From the NCBI GenBank assembly GCA_016933955.1, contig JAFGTT010000036.1:62001-126000 (forward strand): a stretch of 64,000 nucleotides of DNA, read 5' to 3'. The DNA is from Candidatus Zixiibacteriota bacterium (GTDB lineage: Bacteria; Zixibacteria; MSB-5A5; GN15; PGXB01). Position 1 is the stretch's first letter; the number at the start of each line of letters is the position of its first letter. The position numbers and the translations under genes are program-made. The notes beneath the pieces were generated by a model that searched no databases, was not told the origin of the DNA, and saw only the letters and a program-made list of their open reading frames with translations. This document shows positions 41,705 through 49,503 of the stretch, piece after piece.

Positions 41705-43327
41705 TTGAAAGCTGATTATATAGACTTTAATGAACTTCTGAATATGTCTGACGGTTGCCTGCATATGCATGGCCGCAGGCTGGTTCTGCATTCGACCAAT
41801 GCCTTTGCCCAGTTTCGTAAAGATCTCTATGATATGATTGGTCCGGAACAAACCCGGCGACTGCTGACCCGTTTCGGATATTTCTGGGGTCAGGCCGATG
41901 CGGCCGCCATGAAAAGAATTTTTAACTGGGATAATGTCATGGATTGGCTCCAGGCGGGGCCATGGCTGCATATGCTTTCCGGGGTCGGGAAAGTCATTGT
42001 CAGGGTTCTCGAAGTTGATGAATCCACGGAAAAGTTTTATATGGAAACCATGGTGGAGAATTCTTGCGAGGCCGAAGAACATCTCACCAGTATCGGCAAG
42101 GCCAGGCATCCATCATGCTGGAACCTAATCGGATATATGAGCGGTTTTGCCTCATTCTGTATGAACCGGAATATTTATTTCATTGAGAAACAGTGTGCCG
42201 CCAATGGCGATAAGGCCTGCCTGTTTATCGGTCAGGATCGACAGGCCTGGGGCGACAAAATAAAAAATCATCTGGCCTATTTCGAAGCCGAAGATATTCA
42301 GGGAAATGTAGCACAATTGACCAGGCAGTTACAGCTGCAAACGCGTGAACTGGAAAGGCAAAGACGCGAGATAGGTTTACTACGCTGGACATCCGATCCT
42401 TTTTTTGCTGAAGTCCGCAGCCAGATTTTCAAGCATATCATGCAACTGGCGGCCAGGGTGGCTCAATTCGATTCCTCAATCTTAATTACCGGAGAAACCG
42501 GAGTCGGTAAAGAGGTCCTGGCGCGCTATGTCCACCGCCATTCTCAGCGTTCCCGGCATCCCTTTGTGGTGGTTAATTGCGGGGCCCTTCCGGAAACCCT
42601 CCTTGAAAGTGAACTTTTTGGCCATCGGGCCGGATCTTTTACCGGGGCTACGCGGGATAGAATCGGTTTACTGCAACAGGCTCATAAGGGCACCGTTTTC
42701 CTGGATGAAATCGGCGATATCTCGGCCAATATCCAGCTTAAAATACTCAGGGTTTTGCAGGAAAAGGAAATCACGCGGGTAGGCGATACGGAACCACTGA
42801 AAATTGATGTACGTATTATCGCCGCAACTAACCGCGATTTAAACCGGGCTGTTAATGAAGGTCGTTTTCGCGATGATCTTCTCTATCGGCTTAGAGTTAT
42901 TGAAATTAATGTCCCTCCCTTACGGGAAAGGACCGAGGATATTTTACCCACGGCTCGCTATCTTGTTGACCGACTTGCTCAAAAACTTAAAATACCGCAG
43001 TTAAAATTGGATTCCACCTGTGTTGATTATTTGCAGGCATACCAATGGCCGGGCAATATTCGGGAACTGGAAAACGCCATCGAAAGAGCCGCCGTTTTAA
43101 GCCACGATGGAATCATCCGGCCGGAGAATCTTCCTCCGGAAATACTGAAAATTGCCGGAAACGGTACCAGAGCAGTCGATCCATTATCTATGACTCTGGT
43201 AGAGACGGAACAAAAACACATAAATGCAGTTATGAAACTCTGTCATGATAACCGAACCCGGGCAGCCAAAATCCTGGGAATCAGTCCTTCGACCCTATGG
43301 CGAAAGCTGAAAACTATGGATTCTTAG
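41705..43327 (+). CDS. XylR/DmpR/MopR-like sigma54-dependent transcriptional activator
   Basis: This 540-residue activator has an XylR-N sensory domain (about 1-130) and a V4R domain (about 110-175). A coiled-coil linker (200-225) is followed by an AAA+ domain with Walker A GETGVGKE (263-270) and the sigma54-contact loop GSFTGA (310-315). A Fis-type helix-turn-helix [20 protein letters not shown] lies at the C-terminus. Cys138, Glu161, Cys164 and Cys172 have the spacing 23-3-8 of the zinc site of MopR/PoxR phenol sensors. Those relatives bind aromatic effectors in this domain. The start is TTG at 41705 with a GGAG site 7 bases upstream. No aromatic-degradation genes are nearby, so the effector and target genes are unknown. 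Confidence 0.88.
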   Translation: MKADYIDFNELLNMSDGCLHMHGRRLVLHSTNAFAQFRKDLYDMIGPEQTRRLLTRFGYFWGQADAAAMKRIFNWDNVMDWLQAGPWLHMLSGVGKVIVRVLEVDESTEKFYMETMVENSCEAEEHLTSIGKARHPSCWNLIGYMSGFASFCMNRNIYFIEKQCAANGDKACLFIGQDRQAWGDKIKNHLAYFEAEDIQGNVAQLTRQLQLQTRELERQRREIGLLRWTSDPFFAEVRSQIFKHIMQLAARVAQFDSSILITGETGVGKEVLARYVHRHSQRSRHPFVVVNCGALPETLLESELFGHRAGSFTGATRDRIGLLQQAHKGTVFLDEIGDISANIQLKILRVLQEKEITRVGDTEPLKIDVRIIAATNRDLNRAVNEGRFRDDLLYRLRVIEINVPPLRERTEDILPTARYLVDRLAQKLKIPQLKLDSTCVDYLQAYQWPGNIRELENAIERAAVLSHDGIIRPENLPPEILKIAGNGTRAVDPLSMTLVETEQKHINAVMKLCHDNRTRAAKILGISPSTLWRKLKTMDS

Positions 43328-43391
43328 ATTATTTTGATAGCCTCGAACGAATCAGATTGTCTCGACCGAGATAGTATAGGAAAAAATAATC

Positions 43392-45542
43392 CTAAAGGCC
43401 GAGTAATTTGCCACCCTGGTAGACAATAAAGGCGCAGATGTAGGCCACCGCCAACTGGAAGCCGATGGTAAACCACATCCATCTGACACCGATCTCCCGC
43501 CTAACCACGGCGATGGAAACGATACAGGGCGTATAAAGAAGAACAAAAACCATAAAGGCAAAAGCGGCCAGTTTGGAAATGCCGCTTTCGGGATGCCGGA
43601 GACGATCAATCAGAGATTCCGAGTCCGCTTCCTGATCAACTCCCAGTTGATACAGAACTCCCATTGAAGAAACCACCACTTCTTTGGCAACAAATCCCGT
43701 CAGGAGCGATACTCCCATCTGCCAATTGAATCCAAGCGGCGCAACCACCGGCCCGACAGCATATCCCAGGCGGCCAATCAGAGTGTATTTCAATTCTTCT
43801 ACGGCTTTTAAATTCTGAAGCCGCGAAATTTCCTCCCCCGCTCCGGGTAATTCGGCCTGTTGCAGTTGAATAATTTGAGTCTCATAGTCCTGCGAATATT
43901 CCTTGCGACGGGGGAAATATCCCAGCGCCCACAGAATTATAGAGGCGATAAGAATGACTCCACCCATTTTACGCAGATATATTTTGCTCCGCTCCCACAT
44001 GTGTATGGCCACCGATTTCCAGGTTGGCCAGCGGTAGGGTGGTAATTCCATGACAAACGGGAGGCTTTCACCCCGAAGCAGGGTCCCGCGGAGTACCCTG
44101 GCCGCCACAACAGATAAGACAATACCAATTATGTAAATCGAAAGGATAGCGTTGCCGGCGGCGGCTCCAAAAAAGGCGGCTGCAAACAGAACATAAACCG
44201 GGAGTTTGGCGCTACAGGACATGTATGGAATCAGGAGGGTGGTTAATACCCGATCCTTCTCGGATTCCAGCGTCCGGGTAGCCATTATGGCCGGAACACT
44301 GCATCCGAAACCCATCAACATAGGAATAAACGATTTTCCGTGCAAACCCAGAATATGCATCAGGCGATCCATAAGGAAAGCCGCCCGGGCCATGTATCCT
44401 GAATCCTCGAGGATCGATATCCCGAGGAAGAGAATGACTATATTGGGCAGAAACACTATTACCGAGCCGACCCCGCCGATAATTCCATCGACCAACAAAT
44501 CGGTAATCATACCGGCCGGGAGAATTGTCCCGACGCCGCTTTGAAGGGCGGTCACCCCAGAATCGATCCATTCCATTGGATACTGACCCAGCCTAAAAGT
44601 GGCCAGAAAAATCAGCCACATTATTATCAGGAAAATCGGATAACCCAGAATCCTGTGTGTAATAGTATTGTCAATATACTGCGAAAATCGCATCCGGTCG
44701 CTATCCCGGAGAGGTTTTTTCATTACCTCGCGGATAATCCCGGCAACATAGCCGTAACGTCCCTCGGTAATGATGATTTCGGGATCTTCATGGGTTGTCG
44801 TTTTAATGTGGTTTATCGACTCATTCAGTTTGGCCGCCAGAGGGCTTGATTCCATCGGTCCCCGAAGGCATTGCTTGATAAACATTTTATCACCTTCCAA
44901 CAGCTTGATAGCCAGCCAGCGGGGGTTGCGACAGAATTCACATCCACGACATCTCTGAATTTCGCACGATAGATTAAGAACAACATCATCGAGTTTGGAA
45001 CCATACGATACCGGTGGATGGCGGTGTCCGTTTTTACTGTGTTCTACCAGTGCAATAGAGGTCTCCAGAAGGGATTCGATTCCCTGCCCCCGGCTACCGA
45101 TTGTCTTGACCACGGGTGCCCCGAGGAGAACCGTAAGTTTTTCCGTATCGATCTCGATTCCCAACTCCTGTACCTCATCCCACATATTCAAATCAAGAAC
45201 GACATCGACACCCATTTCAATCAGTTGCATGGTCAGGTACAAAGACCTCTCCAGATTGCCGCTGTCGATAACATTAATGATTAAATCAGGACTTTCATCG
45301 AGGATAAAATCCCTGGCCACTTTTTCATCGAGCGAATAAGCCGTCAGGCTGTAGGTTCCCGGCAGATCGACAAACATAATATCGTAATTTTTGTATTTCC
45401 GATAACCGATACGTTTTTCGACCGTGACACCCGGAAAATTGGCGACTTTTTGTTTAGCTCCGGTCAGGCCGTTAAAAATGGAGGTTTTGCCGGCATTGGG
45501 ATTGCCGGCGAGGGCTATTTTAATGAGACGTTTATCTGTCAC
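43392..45542 (-). CDS. feoB: Ferrous iron transporter B
   Basis: FeoB is the inner-membrane Fe(II) transporter, 716 residues. The N-terminal G domain has G1 GNPNAGKTSIFN (13-24), G3 DLPGTYSL and a helical domain with a Cys cluster CRGCEFCRNPRW near 220. About ten membrane helices follow, with the paired Gate motifs around MGFGCSVPAIMATRTLES and YMSCSAKLPVY. The start is GTG. It is the last gene of the regulator-feoA-feoB operon, 6 bases after feoA. It faces the sigma54 regulator convergently. Confidence 0.96.
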   Translation of the reverse strand: MTDKRLIKIALAGNPNAGKTSIFNGLTGAKQKVANFPGVTVEKRIGYRKYKNYDIMFVDLPGTYSLTAYSLDEKVARDFILDESPDLIINVIDSGNLERSLYLTMQLIEMGVDVVLDLNMWDEVQELGIEIDTEKLTVLLGAPVVKTIGSRGQGIESLLETSIALVEHSKNGHRHPPVSYGSKLDDVVLNLSCEIQRCRGCEFCRNPRWLAIKLLEGDKMFIKQCLRGPMESSPLAAKLNESINHIKTTTHEDPEIIITEGRYGYVAGIIREVMKKPLRDSDRMRFSQYIDNTITHRILGYPIFLIIMWLIFLATFRLGQYPMEWIDSGVTALQSGVGTILPAGMITDLLVDGIIGGVGSVIVFLPNIVILFLGISILEDSGYMARAAFLMDRLMHILGLHGKSFIPMLMGFGCSVPAIMATRTLESEKDRVLTTLLIPYMSCSAKLPVYVLFAAAFFGAAAGNAILSIYIIGIVLSVVAARVLRGTLLRGESLPFVMELPPYRWPTWKSVAIHMWERSKIYLRKMGGVILIASIILWALGYFPRRKEYSQDYETQIIQLQQAELPGAGEEISRLQNLKAVEELKYTLIGRLGYAVGPVVAPLGFNWQMGVSLLTGFVAKEVVVSSMGVLYQLGVDQEADSESLIDRLRHPESGISKLAAFAFMVFVLLYTPCIVSIAVVRREIGVRWMWFTIGFQLAVAYICAFIVYQGGKLLGL

Positions 45543-45548
45543 TACCGT

Positions 45549-45776
45549 TTATGATATCACCTCTATCGTAATGAGAGCCGCTTCACTCCGACAGATACTT
45601 ATATGACCATTTCCCAGGGAGACCTCAAGCGGATCCCGGAGAGGGGCTGATTTTACCATTGTAATTGTCTCACCGGGATGAATCCCCAAATCAAGCAATC
45701 GGCGACGTATCGGCCCGATTCCGGCCACTCTGGTGATGCGTCCCATTTGTCCCGGTTTAAGTTCATTTAGACTCAT
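45549..45776 (-). CDS. feoA: Ferrous iron transport protein A
   Basis: FeoA is a 75-residue SH3-like partner of FeoB with LKPGQMGRITRV, RRRLLDLGIHPGE and the C-terminal GNGHISICRSEAALI strand pattern. I start it at the ATG at 45776, which has AGGATGG 8 bases upstream and lies one base after the regulator stop. Longer readings of the frame would overlap the regulator by about 70 bases. Confidence 0.92.
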   Translation of the reverse strand: MSLNELKPGQMGRITRVAGIGPIRRRLLDLGIHPGETITMVKSAPLRDPLEVSLGNGHISICRSEAALITIEVIS

Positions 45777-45777
45777 A

Positions 45778-46239
45778 TCATTTACCATCCTGAATAACAT
45801 CCATACCTGAACTATCATCGGTAAAATCAAGGCAATTGTCCCGTACATTCTGGTTTCTGGCCGGGCAGTTTTGCATGATGTCCATAAAAGTGACCAGCCG
45901 ATTGATAGTCTTCCCGCTCATAACATGTTCCATACGACAAGCTTCATGTTCCGAATGATCGGCCGGCAGTCGAAGAACCTCGGTTAGGAATGATTTCAAT
46001 GCCTTATGAGTTTCATATATTTCCCGCGCCTTATCAATCCCCGATGCTTCGAGATGAATTTTGCCGTAATGCTGCTGGCTGACCAGGCCCATTTCTTTGA
46101 GTTTATTAACAGCAGAAATCACTGTCGGTAAAGTCACTCCCCGCTCCCGAGCCACATCGGATATACCGACTTCGTCACCGGATATCGATAATCGATATAT
46201 CGTCTCCAGATAATCTTCGACTTTTGATGTTAATTTCAT
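45778..46239 (-). CDS. DtxR/IdeR-type metal-dependent repressor
   Basis: This 153-residue regulator has a winged helix (EDYLETIYRLS, then VTLPTVISAVNKLKEMGLV) and a dimerisation/metal domain. Aligned to DtxR and MntR, likely ligands are Asp9, Glu12, His78, Cys101, Glu104 and His105. The cysteine in ACRMEH is the iron-type choice of DtxR/IdeR, where MntR has Glu. Asp9 is the MntR choice. Placement in front of feoAB argues for iron. The SH3-like third domain of DtxR is absent. A C-terminal tail carries two more cysteines (NCPARNQNVRDNC). It should repress its own operon when iron is plentiful. Confidence 0.88.
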   Translation of the reverse strand: MKLTSKVEDYLETIYRLSISGDEVGISDVARERGVTLPTVISAVNKLKEMGLVSQQHYGKIHLEASGIDKAREIYETHKALKSFLTEVLRLPADHSEHEACRMEHVMSGKTINRLVTFMDIMQNCPARNQNVRDNCLDFTDDSSGMDVIQDGK

Positions 46240-46247
46240 AGCCTTAT

Positions 46248-46276
46248 ATAATATTAGACTTATCTAACTTTGTCAA
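46248..46276 (-). promoter_or_regulatory. Promoter of the dtxR-feoAB operon
   Basis: On the minus strand a perfect TTGACA (46271-46276) is followed after 17 bases by TATTAT (46248-46253). Only 8 bases separate the -10 from the ATG at 46239, so the transcript should be leaderless or nearly so. Confidence 0.75.
46254..46267 (-). promoter_or_regulatory. Candidate iron-regulator operator
   Basis: The inverted repeat TTAGA-CTTA-TCTAA lies entirely within the promoter spacer. Its TTAG/CTAA half-sites resemble the TTAGG-type half-sites of DtxR-family operators. Binding here would block RNA polymerase. Confidence 0.6.
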
Positions 46277-46409
46277 CAGTTAAAACGTATATCGGCATCG
46301 GAAACGTATAAAATTCTACAAAATTGATGGAAATTAGGCTTTTGCCAGTTATTTTATAAGATTGGCTTTTGCAAATTGGCGGACCAGTTTATTATAAAAA
46401 GGATTGAAG

Positions 46410-47696
46410 ATGAAATCATTTGAAGTTTCTAAAAAACTATATGGTGAAGCCCGGCAGTGCCTTAGCGGCGGCGTTAATTCTCCTGTCAGGGCCTTCAAGG
46501 CTGTTGGCGGTACGCCTCTTTATATTGAGCGGGGCGACGGTGCCTATATTTTTGATATTGACGGTAACAGGTATCTGGATTTCTGCTGTTCATGGGGGCC
46601 GCTGATCCTTGGTCATGCTCACCCTGAAGTCGTAAAAGCAATTTCGGAAATGGCCGCCAAAGGGACCAGTTTTGGGACGACTCATCAAAACGAAATCCTT
46701 CTGGCCAAAAGAATCAAGGCGCTTTGCCTGCATATGGAGTTAATGCGATTTGTCTCCTCGGGAACCGAGGCGGTGATGTCGGCGATTCGATTGGCGAGGG
46801 CGTTCACCAAAAGGAATAAGGTTATCAAATTCACCGGCTGTTACCACGGGCATTCCGATTATTTGCTGGCTTCGGCCGGGTCGGGAGTGGTGACTCTGGG
46901 AATTCCGGCTTCGGCGGGAGTGCCAAAAGATTTCACCAAACACACCCTGGTAATTCCGCTTAATGATCCCGACGCGGTCGGGACGGTGTTCAAAAAGCAT
47001 GGGCCGGATATCGCGGCGGTGATAATCGAGCCGATTCCGGCCAACAACGGGTTGCTATTACAGAAGCGGGAATTTCTTGAGCTTCTGCGGGACATTACCC
47101 GGAAAAGCGGAGCGCTTTTGATATTCGACGAGGTCATCTCCGGATTTCGGGTGGGGCCGGGCGGGGCGGCCGAATATTATAAAATAAAACCGGATCTGGC
47201 CACCTATGGCAAAGTGGTCGGCGGCGGATTGCCGGTGGGGGCGTTCGGCGGCCGGGCCGAAATTATGAATCTTCTGGCCCCCGATGGTCCTGTTTACCAG
47301 GCCGGGACATTGTCGGGTAATCCGCTGGCGCTGGCGGCCGGGATAGCCACCCTGAAATACTTAAGCGACAACTCCGGCTGGGAGACGCTGGAGAAAAACA
47401 GCGATCGCTTTGTCGCCAAGCTCCGCTCCGGGCTGGAGAGCGAACCGGTCAATGTCGTCTCCATCGGCTCGATTTTCTGGATCAATCTGCAGGCCGAAAC
47501 AGCCACAAAAGCCGAACAGGTCAAATCCGAAAACAGCCAAAAATTCGCCCGGGTGTTCCAGGCGGCGCTTCAGGCCGGGATATACCTGGCGCCGTCGGCC
47601 TACGAGGTCGGGTTTGTCAGCACGGCTCATACGCCCGATGATCTCGACTGGGCGGCGGGTCAATTGGCCCGAATCATAAAAGAGAACGGGCGGTAG
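46410..47696 (+). CDS. hemL: Glutamate-1-semialdehyde 2,1-aminomutase
   Basis: HemL makes 5-aminolevulinate in the C5 heme pathway. It has about 428 residues. The PLP lysine is in YGKVVGGGLPVGAFGG (Lys270 counting from the upstream TTG), the cofactor aspartate is in FDEVISGFRVG, and SSGTEAVMSAIRLAR is the phosphate-binding stretch. I start at ATG 46410 with an AAGGA site 7 bases upstream. The upstream TTG at 46404 abuts that site. It converges on gatD, which also uses glutamyl-tRNA chemistry, but they are not one operon. Confidence 0.95.
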   Translation: MKSFEVSKKLYGEARQCLSGGVNSPVRAFKAVGGTPLYIERGDGAYIFDIDGNRYLDFCCSWGPLILGHAHPEVVKAISEMAAKGTSFGTTHQNEILLAKRIKALCLHMELMRFVSSGTEAVMSAIRLARAFTKRNKVIKFTGCYHGHSDYLLASAGSGVVTLGIPASAGVPKDFTKHTLVIPLNDPDAVGTVFKKHGPDIAAVIIEPIPANNGLLLQKREFLELLRDITRKSGALLIFDEVISGFRVGPGGAAEYYKIKPDLATYGKVVGGGLPVGAFGGRAEIMNLLAPDGPVYQAGTLSGNPLALAAGIATLKYLSDNSGWETLEKNSDRFVAKLRSGLESEPVNVVSIGSIFWINLQAETATKAEQVKSENSQKFARVFQAALQAGIYLAPSAYEVGFVSTAHTPDDLDWAAGQLARIIKENGR

Positions 47697-47707
47697 ATGG
47701 CCGCCCG
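47687..47707. terminator. Possible hairpin terminator between hemL and gatD
   Basis: A 7-bp GC stem CGGGCGG / CCGCCCG with loop TAGATGG contains the hemL stop codon. There is no T run, so intrinsic termination would be weak. Confidence 0.35.
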
Positions 47708-47733
47708 CATATATTCGTGCATCCATAAAATTC

Positions 47734-49119
47734 TCAGCGGTGGAAACGGCTGATGAACTGCTCCACCTCGGGGATGCCTCCCTGGAAAATCAGGTAACCA
47801 TCGAACGGTTCACGCTCGGTGATTTCACCGGCGATCGGGGTCAACATCATCTCTTTGACTTTTTCCGGTTCGCATGTCTGGGCCAGCACCCAGCCGAGTT
47901 TGGTATAGGCGGCCTCGGGGAGCATATTCCCGGCCGGAATAACTCCCAGTTCCATCATATCGCGGCCGGTATCGTAAACATACATCTGCACATAGCCCCA
48001 CAGAGTCTGCACCGTCATAAAGACGGCGATGCCGGATTCGTGGGCTTTCTTGAGAGCCGGATAGAGCGGCTTGTTGACATGACCCAATCCGGTTCCGGCG
48101 ATAACGATCCCCTTGTAGCCGTTGTCGATCAACGCTTCAATTATATCGGGGCGCATATTGGGATAATAATAGACAATCGAGACCATTTCCTCGAAAACCG
48201 CCCGGATATCGACCTGGCGGTCATCGCGGCGCTTTTTGTAATCATGCTTGATGGGTGTGAATTTCTCCGGGGTAACCATCGCAATCGGCACATCGCCGAT
48301 AGTGCGGAAGGTCGAGCGGTAGGAGGAGTGCATTTTCCTCACCCGCGTGCCGCGGTGGAGGAGGTTGTATTCATCGGAAGTCGGCCCGAACATGCAAACC
48401 ATGATTTCGGCGATATCGGAATGGCCGGCGGTGTAACAGGCGCACCGGAGGTTGAAGGCGGCATCGGACGAGGGGCGGTCCGAGGAGCGCTGGGAACCGA
48501 CCATGACGATCGGAACCGGGCTGTTCTGGACCATGTAGGACAGGATCGAGGCGGTATGATGCATGGTGTCGGTACCGTGGCCGATGACGATTCCCTTGAC
48601 CCCTTTTTCGATCTGGCGGCCGATTTCGACAGCCAGGGTTTTCCATTGTTCGGGGCCCATATTTTCCGAGAAGACGCCGAACAGTTTGAGGGTTTCGAGG
48701 TTGCAGATATCGGCCAGTTCCGGGACAGCACCGTAGAGCTCGCCCGGGGTGAAGGCCGGGATGACGGCGCCGGTGCGGTAATCGAGCCGGGAGGCGATGG
48801 TGCCGCCGGTGCCGAGCAGGGTGACATTGGGTTTATCCGGCGAGAAGGGAAATTCCTTTTCGGGGATTTTATAGATAGCTTCTTTATAGCCGGTCTCGAT
48901 GATTTCGTTGATACTGTCGGCCCGGATCCCGATATTGTAGCCGGTTTTGAGTTTGAGGACGATATGGTCGCCATCGGCGGTCTCGGAGCGCGGGAGGATA
49001 ACCCCCTCGAAATCGCCTTTGGTGGTTTTGAGCCGGACATTGGCCCAGACCCGTCCGCCGAGTGACTGGAGGACTTCTTTGGCCCGTCCTTTATATCCTT
49101 TCATGGCATTATCATTCAT
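47734..49119 (-). CDS. gatD: Archaeal-type Glu-tRNA(Gln) amidotransferase subunit D
   Basis: This 461-residue protein has the GatD layout: an N-terminal ~80-residue Tudor-like beta barrel (VWANVRLKTTKGDFEGVILP), then an L-asparaginase-type domain. Catalytic residues fit GatD: Thr107 in GTGGTIA, Thr183-Asp184 in GHGTDTM and Lys261 in RGTRVRKMHSS. In archaea GatD releases ammonia from glutamine or asparagine and GatE transfers it to Glu-tRNA(Gln). The extra N-terminal domain and the RKMHSS motif favour GatD over a simple asparaginase. No gatE is in the window. Its presence in a bacterium is unusual. A stand-alone asparaginase role remains possible. Confidence 0.82.
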   Translation of the reverse strand: MNDNAMKGYKGRAKEVLQSLGGRVWANVRLKTTKGDFEGVILPRSETADGDHIVLKLKTGYNIGIRADSINEIIETGYKEAIYKIPEKEFPFSPDKPNVTLLGTGGTIASRLDYRTGAVIPAFTPGELYGAVPELADICNLETLKLFGVFSENMGPEQWKTLAVEIGRQIEKGVKGIVIGHGTDTMHHTASILSYMVQNSPVPIVMVGSQRSSDRPSSDAAFNLRCACYTAGHSDIAEIMVCMFGPTSDEYNLLHRGTRVRKMHSSYRSTFRTIGDVPIAMVTPEKFTPIKHDYKKRRDDRQVDIRAVFEEMVSIVYYYPNMRPDIIEALIDNGYKGIVIAGTGLGHVNKPLYPALKKAHESGIAVFMTVQTLWGYVQMYVYDTGRDMMELGVIPAGNMLPEAAYTKLGWVLAQTCEPEKVKEMMLTPIAGEITEREPFDGYLIFQGGIPEVEQFISRFHR

Positions 49120-49207
49120 AATCTCACAGATTCCCGTTTAAAATTTCCCCAAATGAAAGGCAAAAGGGCCGAATAGTCAAGGGAAGAAAACGGGGTCAGC
49201 CGCGGGC

Positions 49208-49369
49208 AAATGGGTTCGTTTCATCCTTCGAGTATTTTTTCAAAATGGGTTCGTTTCCTCAGTAAAAAAGTTTTCGGGAAAAATGGGTTCGTTTCATCCG
49301 CCGGAATTTTTCCCACCGCAAGCGGCGGGGCACCTCGATTTTGGGATAGGTCATGAAATGGGTTCGTTT
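49208..49369. repeat. Block of four AAATGGGTTCGTTT repeats in alternating types
   Basis: The exact 14-mer AAATGGGTTCGTTT starts at 49208, 49243, 49281 and 49356. Copies 1 and 3 continue CATCC; copies 2 and 4 continue to TCAGTAAAAA and AGTTTT. This gives an A-B-A-B order with spacings 35, 38 and 75. The spacing is too irregular for CRISPR. The block fills most of the gap between gatD and gajB. Confidence 0.8.
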
Positions 49370-49503
49370 TGTCAGTAAAAAGTTTTTATGCCGGATATTT
49401 TTGGATATAAGGGTTTTCATATAAATCCGGGCGGGGTATGGATTAAGGGTGGTTTGGTAGGGAAAGCGGGAGGCGGGGGAAATTTTGAAACATGGGAAAA
49501 TAG

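Noticed and set aside
46337-46372. Direct repeat GGCTTTTGC (two copies, 27 bases apart) before hemL
   Set aside because: Short AT-rich words; no sigma54 spacing and no known regulator pattern, so not listed as a site.
47740-49065. Open frame of 441 codons on the plus strand opposite gatD
   Set aside because: It is the antisense shadow of GC-rich gatD codons; the translation has no family features, while the minus strand gives a clear GatD.
49208-49369. Possible CRISPR array
   Set aside because: Four 14-base repeats with spacings 35, 38 and 75, two alternating flanks and no cas genes.
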